Of a stretch of DNA of 64,000 nt, positions 59,380 through 64,000 are shown piece by piece. The stretch covers positions 496,001-560,000 of the forward strand of contig JAWNGF010000007.1 of NCBI GenBank assembly GCA_037039685.1, read 5' to 3'. This DNA is from Ceratobasidium sp. AG-K (lineage: Eukaryota; Basidiomycota; Agaricomycetes; Cantharellales; Ceratobasidiaceae). The translations under genes were made by a program, and so were the position numbers. Positions within the stretch are counted from its first letter, which is position 1. Every line of letters starts with the position of its first letter. The notes beneath the pieces are model-generated. The model did not search any database. It was not told the DNA's origin and saw nothing but the letters and a program-made list of their open reading frames with translations.

Positions 59380-60915
59380 ATGCCGCCCAACACTATTATG
59401 CACGGCGGGACTCTGCCCTTGTCCTTGCCATTTCGCAGCTCGCCACCACCCACCCCCACGCCTGCGCAATTCACCCAGACACTCTTGCTCGACTCGACCC
59501 GTCTGCTCGCCGGACTCTTACGCTCTGCTAATGCAGTCGAATATGCCATCGCTACTTCTGGCTCGACGACGGTTATTACCCAACCTGAGCAATCCCGAAA
59601 CGTGGCGGTGGTGAGGTGGAAGGAACGGGTAGTGGAGAGTAACGGTCTGAGGATGCAGTTTGGAGAGTGGATGAAAACTGGGAAGTGGAGCGGTACCAAA
59701 ACTCACGTGAGTCCCATCGGGTCTGATGGAGTGGCTTACTGATCGGGCGTTGCAGATGTTCAAAAAATGGGGAAGGAACCCGGAGATCAAGTGGACTGCC
59801 CGAGGCGCGGAATGGGAGGTACGCCCGACTACTTTTCACGCCCATGCATCTTTCTAACTCTAGCACCCAGGCAACAAACGCGAAGAATCAAGTTCTCGCG
59901 AGTTTCGTCCTTCGGCGTGGCGCACTGGGGACCCGATTGGAATTTACGGCGTTAGGAGAGGAGTACGCCGATGCGGTGGTGGTGACTGGGTTGTTGGGTG
60001 TAACGGGTGAACAAGAATGGATGTGGTACGGGTACTTGCGCGAGAAAATGGAGGCCGCTAGGCGGAACGCGGGAGCAGAGGGAGGAACACGCGAGGATGA
60101 AGCAGAGGGTGTTGGCGAACAGGCTGAGAGTCCTCCGACATATCGCGAGGCACCTTTCACGCGTCCACTCGGTCCACTTCTCCAGCCCACTCTCACCCGC
60201 TCCTCGGAAGCAGATACCTTTGGCCCACCAACAGACAACCCGATCAGCCTCACATTGTCATCGCGCCAGCTCTTGTCCGGAACATTTTGTGAAGAGGACC
60301 AGCCCGTGGTGTCGATTCGCACAACCGGTCCGGCTACGACTATCAAGTGGTTTGGGCGGGTCGTGGCCTCGATCGAGTGGGCAGCTGGGAGAGTGGAAAT
60401 AGATGGAGAGACCGTAGCGATGGACGACATAATAGGCAAAAAGAGCCTATTCAAAACCAAGTATGCCATCAACTCTTAGTTCATAACCTTGGTCCTCACC
60501 TAGTCCTAGAAAATCCCACACCTGCGTATTTCCAAACCTTTCCTTCACCTGGTCTGAAACATCCCGCACATCCACAGCGTCCATCTACCCGGACCCTAAC
60601 GCTTATGTGCGCTATGCATGCCGCACCGTATCGACCAACCGACCGCTAGGTGTATTCACACATTACGCGCGGAAGGGGAGCTTATTGGAACTTACACCCG
60701 AGGGACATGCAGCGCTGGCCGAGGTTTTGGTGGGGTTATTGGTAGGGCTGTGTCGTGGAGAGTGGAAGCGCGTTGCCGGGGTTGGAGTGGCGATGGGTGG
60801 CTCTGGTGAAACAGGGGAATTGGTGGTTGGGGAGGAGATGGTGTCTGACTTGGACGGGTGGGCGGGACCAGTCGAGTTGATGCAGCTGCGACAAGAGACG
60901 CCTCAAGTTGGCTGA
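59380..60915 (+). CDS. Protein with two DUF6593-like domains
   Basis: Exon 1 59380-59706, exon 2 59756-59818, exon 3 59871 to about 60460, then a further exon ending at 60915; the last junction (60460-60540) I could not place cleanly. The first module reads RNVAVVRWKERV...MQFGEWMKTG...FKKWGRNPEIKWTARGAEWE...LEFTALGEEYADAVVVTGLL. After a Pro/Ser linker, a second module follows: DNPISLTLSSRQLLSGTF...TTIKWFGRVVASIEW...SLLELTPEGHAALAEVLVGLL. Both match the beta-sheet pattern I associate with DUF6593, a basidiomycete domain of unknown function resembling scramblase-like folds. Two modules in one chain would be unusual. The alternative is two adjacent genes. Confidence 0.5.
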
Positions 60916-61649
60916 AGTGGAGGTGTGTTTGGGGTCGTTTGCGAGACTTGGGCCTTGTGTCGACTCAACTGATCGTAGCGAGCTGGCCGCCATAGCCAAC
61001 CTCTGATCCATGTATCGTGTCGCAGTGGATGGGCAGCAACGGACCGTAGCTCCTGCTGTATTTTAGAATCGGAAACCGCTCTCATTTCATTCAAGTGCAT
61101 AGTGCTGATGAGATACGCCAAGGTTACACTTTATTACAAACCACTATAATAGGGGTGTGTAGAACTCAAACACGATTTGACCTGCGTACGGAGACCCAGC
61201 TGGTTCGACCGGCTTCGTAACAACCATCACTTTGTGGTAGAAGCAAAACATTTTGCTGAGATTTTGGGATCGGATGAGTAAATACAGTGGTATAACAATA
61301 TTTTGGGCGCCGAACTGCCAATCTCAGCTTAAAGCTGAATATGAAGGTGATATGGAACGGCGACAAGGGGGGGATCCATCTTAGTCCGGGAGCCGGTTCG
61401 AGACAACCGCAAAAGCGCTCGTGAGAAACATAATTTAGGAGATTCACTGGCAAGATGAGCTTTTATCAGCGCGAACCTGAAGTATGCCACGGTTACGGCG
61501 TCGCAAAAAATCGAGTACGCTACGGAGATCTTGGTTGGTCTCTGTAAAAGGTTATCGTGATTAGCTACACGCCCCTCTATTGAGACATCATGAGATGATC
61601 TATTTCATCTGGGACCCCGGAGCGCGATCACATGGGTGGGTGAATGTGT
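60916..61649. other. Intergenic
   Basis: No gene supported on either strand. Confidence 0.4.
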
Positions 61650-62454
61650 TCATCGAGCTCGGGAGCAATCATTTGACCGCATACAGGGATTCAAGTCCGC
61701 GGCGTAGATGTAGTCGGGCACATAGGTACCATGATCGGTGATGGTAAACTCCTCCAATACCTCGGGGTCCAACATTCTGCGAAACGCCTCGAAATACATG
61801 CACTCGAAATCGTTCACGGTGCTCGGACTCGCCCACGTAAACGCGCGAATGCGAGTCGATTTGGCGTCCAGGAATCTACACAACTCCGACGGCCTGTAAT
61901 CGTTGTCCCTGGCTTTCGGATTACGGACGTACACGTCTAGTGGGAGGTCTCGAGCACGCTGAGCAAAGACTTCGGCGCGTTCGAGGAATTTGCGGTCCGA
62001 GGGGTGATAGTACCAGATCAATGAGTCCAGAGTGCGGGGAGCTTGATCGGTTCTCTGCGCCATCGGGAGCAGATATGGGTCAGGTAATCGGGGTATCGGG
62101 GCATCGATCGGGACGTGGGGCCATCAGCATCGTACCCACACATCGTACCCACAACAATATAATGTAGATTTCAGAAGGGAGGAGGTGAACGGGAGCATGG
62201 CACGTAGAGACATTCTAAGCCTTGTTGATAATGACGTGAGCTTTTTTGAGCTTATGTGCGTACGAGGGTGCAGAGGCTGATTCGTTTGCGACGCAGCTTG
62301 CGAGGACGGGTAGGGCATCGAGAGAGGAAGAGTGAGTGTAGTAACTTTGAATCGCGGCGCAGGCGTTGAGGTATAGGTCGAGTGCGTTGCCGAGCAGGCT
62401 GCTCGCTGTGCCGAGTTCTGCTACGGGTTCGAGCATGGTGTTGAGGGAGGGCAT
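61650..62454 (-). pseudogene. F-box-like paralogue, truncated relic
   Basis: On the minus strand the N-terminus (MLEPVAELGTASSLLGNALDLYLNACAAIQSYY) and a middle piece (LIWYYHPSDRKFLERAEVFAQRARDLPLDVYV ... ITDHGTYVPDYIYAAD) match the intact F-box gene at 55080. A TAG at about 62219, frame changes through the F-box itself (62070-62215) and loss of everything after the middle leave a non-functional remnant. Orientation is opposite to the other two copies. Confidence 0.65.
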
Positions 62455-63689
62455 TCGATCTTGGGAGTTAAGTACATAGCGATGATCAGTGGCGCTTCGT
62501 TTGACTTTAATCTTTACTGGATTTCGATGAAATTTGATGGGTTCATGAGTTTTGTCGCTCGATTGGGCGTCCGAGTTGCGCTCTTCAAGGCTCCAGATAA
62601 GCACCGCATGCACAAAGTCTCCTCGTACTGGACCTACGCACTCGATCTATGTTCCCAACTCTATCTCTTGACCGAGAAATGATGATAAACGCACTTTTTC
62701 CTTGAACTACTCGTCCAAAATTTGCAACCCGCGTCGGTGAGTTTTGAACCTACCCCAGACAGGCCGACTCAAAGTAACCGTAATGGTCATCACTGTGTGG
62801 ATATAATCTATCCCACATGGGGTTAATACGAGTGGCTTGCATGACCACTTGACCCGACCGGGATGCGGGTTGGAGCGTGCGCAAGGAATAGACTCGAGCT
62901 CGCCAGTCAGGCTTTGAACGAATAGGAGGTATGCAAAATAAGTCCGCTTTTGAGATAGTTTCATGTGGAAACGATCAGTGGTCTGGTTGTGTCGACCGGT
63001 CAGGCTCGCAGGTCGCCAGAACTCAGTCGGCATAAAGAGCCGGGTTTACTCGGCCAGGGTCCGGGGAACTTACTCGCAACAGAACCGGCCGGTTGTCAAT
63101 CCCCCAACTGGTCGATTCGGTCCAAAGTTATATTGCTAGAGTTGGATCTGCGAATCGGAATGGAGTTCCTCGGTCGAGATTCCAAGGAAGCGAGAAATGT
63201 CTAGGTGAGGTCTTTTGCCGAGTGGGAACTCCTGTTTGCTGAGGGGGATCTCGCTCAGTTGGTTCGGATTATTTAGGCCCGCTGCGAGTGTCTAGTCTGA
63301 ACTTCCACAGTTGGATGCCGACAAGATCTACTGCGGAGTAAACGACAAGGGAATTGTTACGAGACCGCAGACGGACGTTCCTGCAATTTCTTTTCACGAC
63401 GAGGTCCTGGGGTGGCAGTACGATAAGGGACATGTGCCAGGAGGCAAAGACCATATATGGGACACCTTTACGGAACCTCCAGTCAGATCAAGGATCGTCG
63501 CATGCCGTTATTGTGAGGTACGACCTAGACACATCCAGACCAGATGCACATAAAAACTCAAACGTCTCTGCTCCACCTTGAACCCAAATATCGCATGTCA
63601 CCATGGTCTGGGCCAAGCGAAATCCACTAGCGCCGGTCGCTTAAACGTGGCGATGTCAGGCACCAGGTTGGGACTTGCAGGCAACGTCG
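62455..63689. other. Region without a supported gene
   Basis: Several short frames on both strands, including 62461-62682 and 63311-63553 on the plus strand, without recognisable domains. Confidence 0.35.
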
Positions 63690-64000
63690 ATGGAGCGTGC
63701 ACTGACGCCGCAGCCCGAGAGCTCTACGCGGGCTCGTAGCCCGAGCGCGGTGAGCCAACATAGTACCAAGACGCACTCTTCCGTTCCTCAACGCAAACGA
63801 GTCGTCATCACCACACCCCGTAAGTCCTACCCTACCCCGTATTTTTTTTACTCATCCGTCGTAGCATGGGCGCGAGACGACCCGCCATCGCCCTCGACGG
63901 ACAAGCCACCCGAGTCTGCGCTGACTGTCCAACCCGTGATTCACATCGACGACCATACTGCCCTTCTCTCGCCCCGCCAGTCTGGGTCTTTGAGGTCGTT
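63690..64000 (+). CDS. 5' end of a gene with a disordered N-terminus (partial)
   Basis: ATG at 63690 (MERALTPQPESSTRARSPS), exon 1 to 63819, intron (GTAAGT to CGTAG, 63820-63864), exon 2 from 63865 running off the window in frame. The visible 88 residues are Ser/Pro/Thr/Arg-rich and disordered (PQRKRVVITTP, DDPPSPSTDKPPESA). Intron signals and phase are canonical, so a real gene is likely; its function cannot be judged from this part. Confidence 0.6.
   Translation, partial: MERALTPQPESSTRARSPSAVSQHSTKTHSSVPQRKRVVITTPRKSYPTPYFFYSSVVAWARDDPPSPSTDKPPESALTVQPVIHIDDHTALLSPRQSGSLRS

Overview
The window reads as Agaricomycete (basidiomycete) fungal DNA. Genes are split by many introns of roughly 45-70 bp, and the gene families (HET-E-like NACHT-WD40, Plavaka transposase, DUF6589, DUF6532, DUF6593-like, short-intron F-box families, MYND and ZZ finger proteins) are typical of mushroom-forming fungi. 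Several of them make me think of Rhizoctonia / Ceratobasidiaceae. That placement is inference from protein flavour, not from a search.

Positions 1-8047 are retrotransposon debris. A Tf2-like Ty3/Gypsy chromoelement (gag, pol, a tryptophan-rich extra ORF, 3' LTR) sits inside the extra ORF of a second, related copy, whose 3' end and LTR follow. Nearly all damage is CpG decay: stops arise where CGA is expected, and the catalytic aspartates of protease, RT, RNase H and integrase are all Asn in a C-A context where C-G is expected.

Positions 8057-26034 form the most striking object: an 18-kb, three-level nested DNA transposon. The outer element has 231-bp terminal inverted repeats, a 9-bp target-site duplication (CACCTCGAC), a RecQ-like helicase gene reading inward from the left and a DUF6589 gene reading inward from the right. 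A 12.6-kb Plavaka-type element (transposase plus a divergent DUF6532-like gene) interrupts the helicase. A further 3.8-kb element (16-bp TIR, 5-bp TSD GGCTT) interrupts the Plavaka transposase; removing it and one TSD copy restores that reading frame exactly. The 3.8-kb element carries one gene from an unnamed Agaricomycete family, which this arrangement marks as a likely transposase.

Positions 26121-64000 are mostly ordinary genes: an intact NACHT-WD40 STAND receptor with twelve nearly identical WD repeats starting 86 bp beyond the outer transposon, a MYND protein, tandem D-amino-acid oxidase genes, a C-terminally truncated CFT1/CPSF1 gene ending 42 bp from a convergent calpain-ZZ protease gene, a secreted protein of unknown function, a GH29 alpha-L-fucosidase, three F-box-like paralogues in different states of decay, a double DUF6593-like protein, and the start of a further gene. 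Two small non-coding inverted-repeat elements lie at 49.5 and 50.1 kb.
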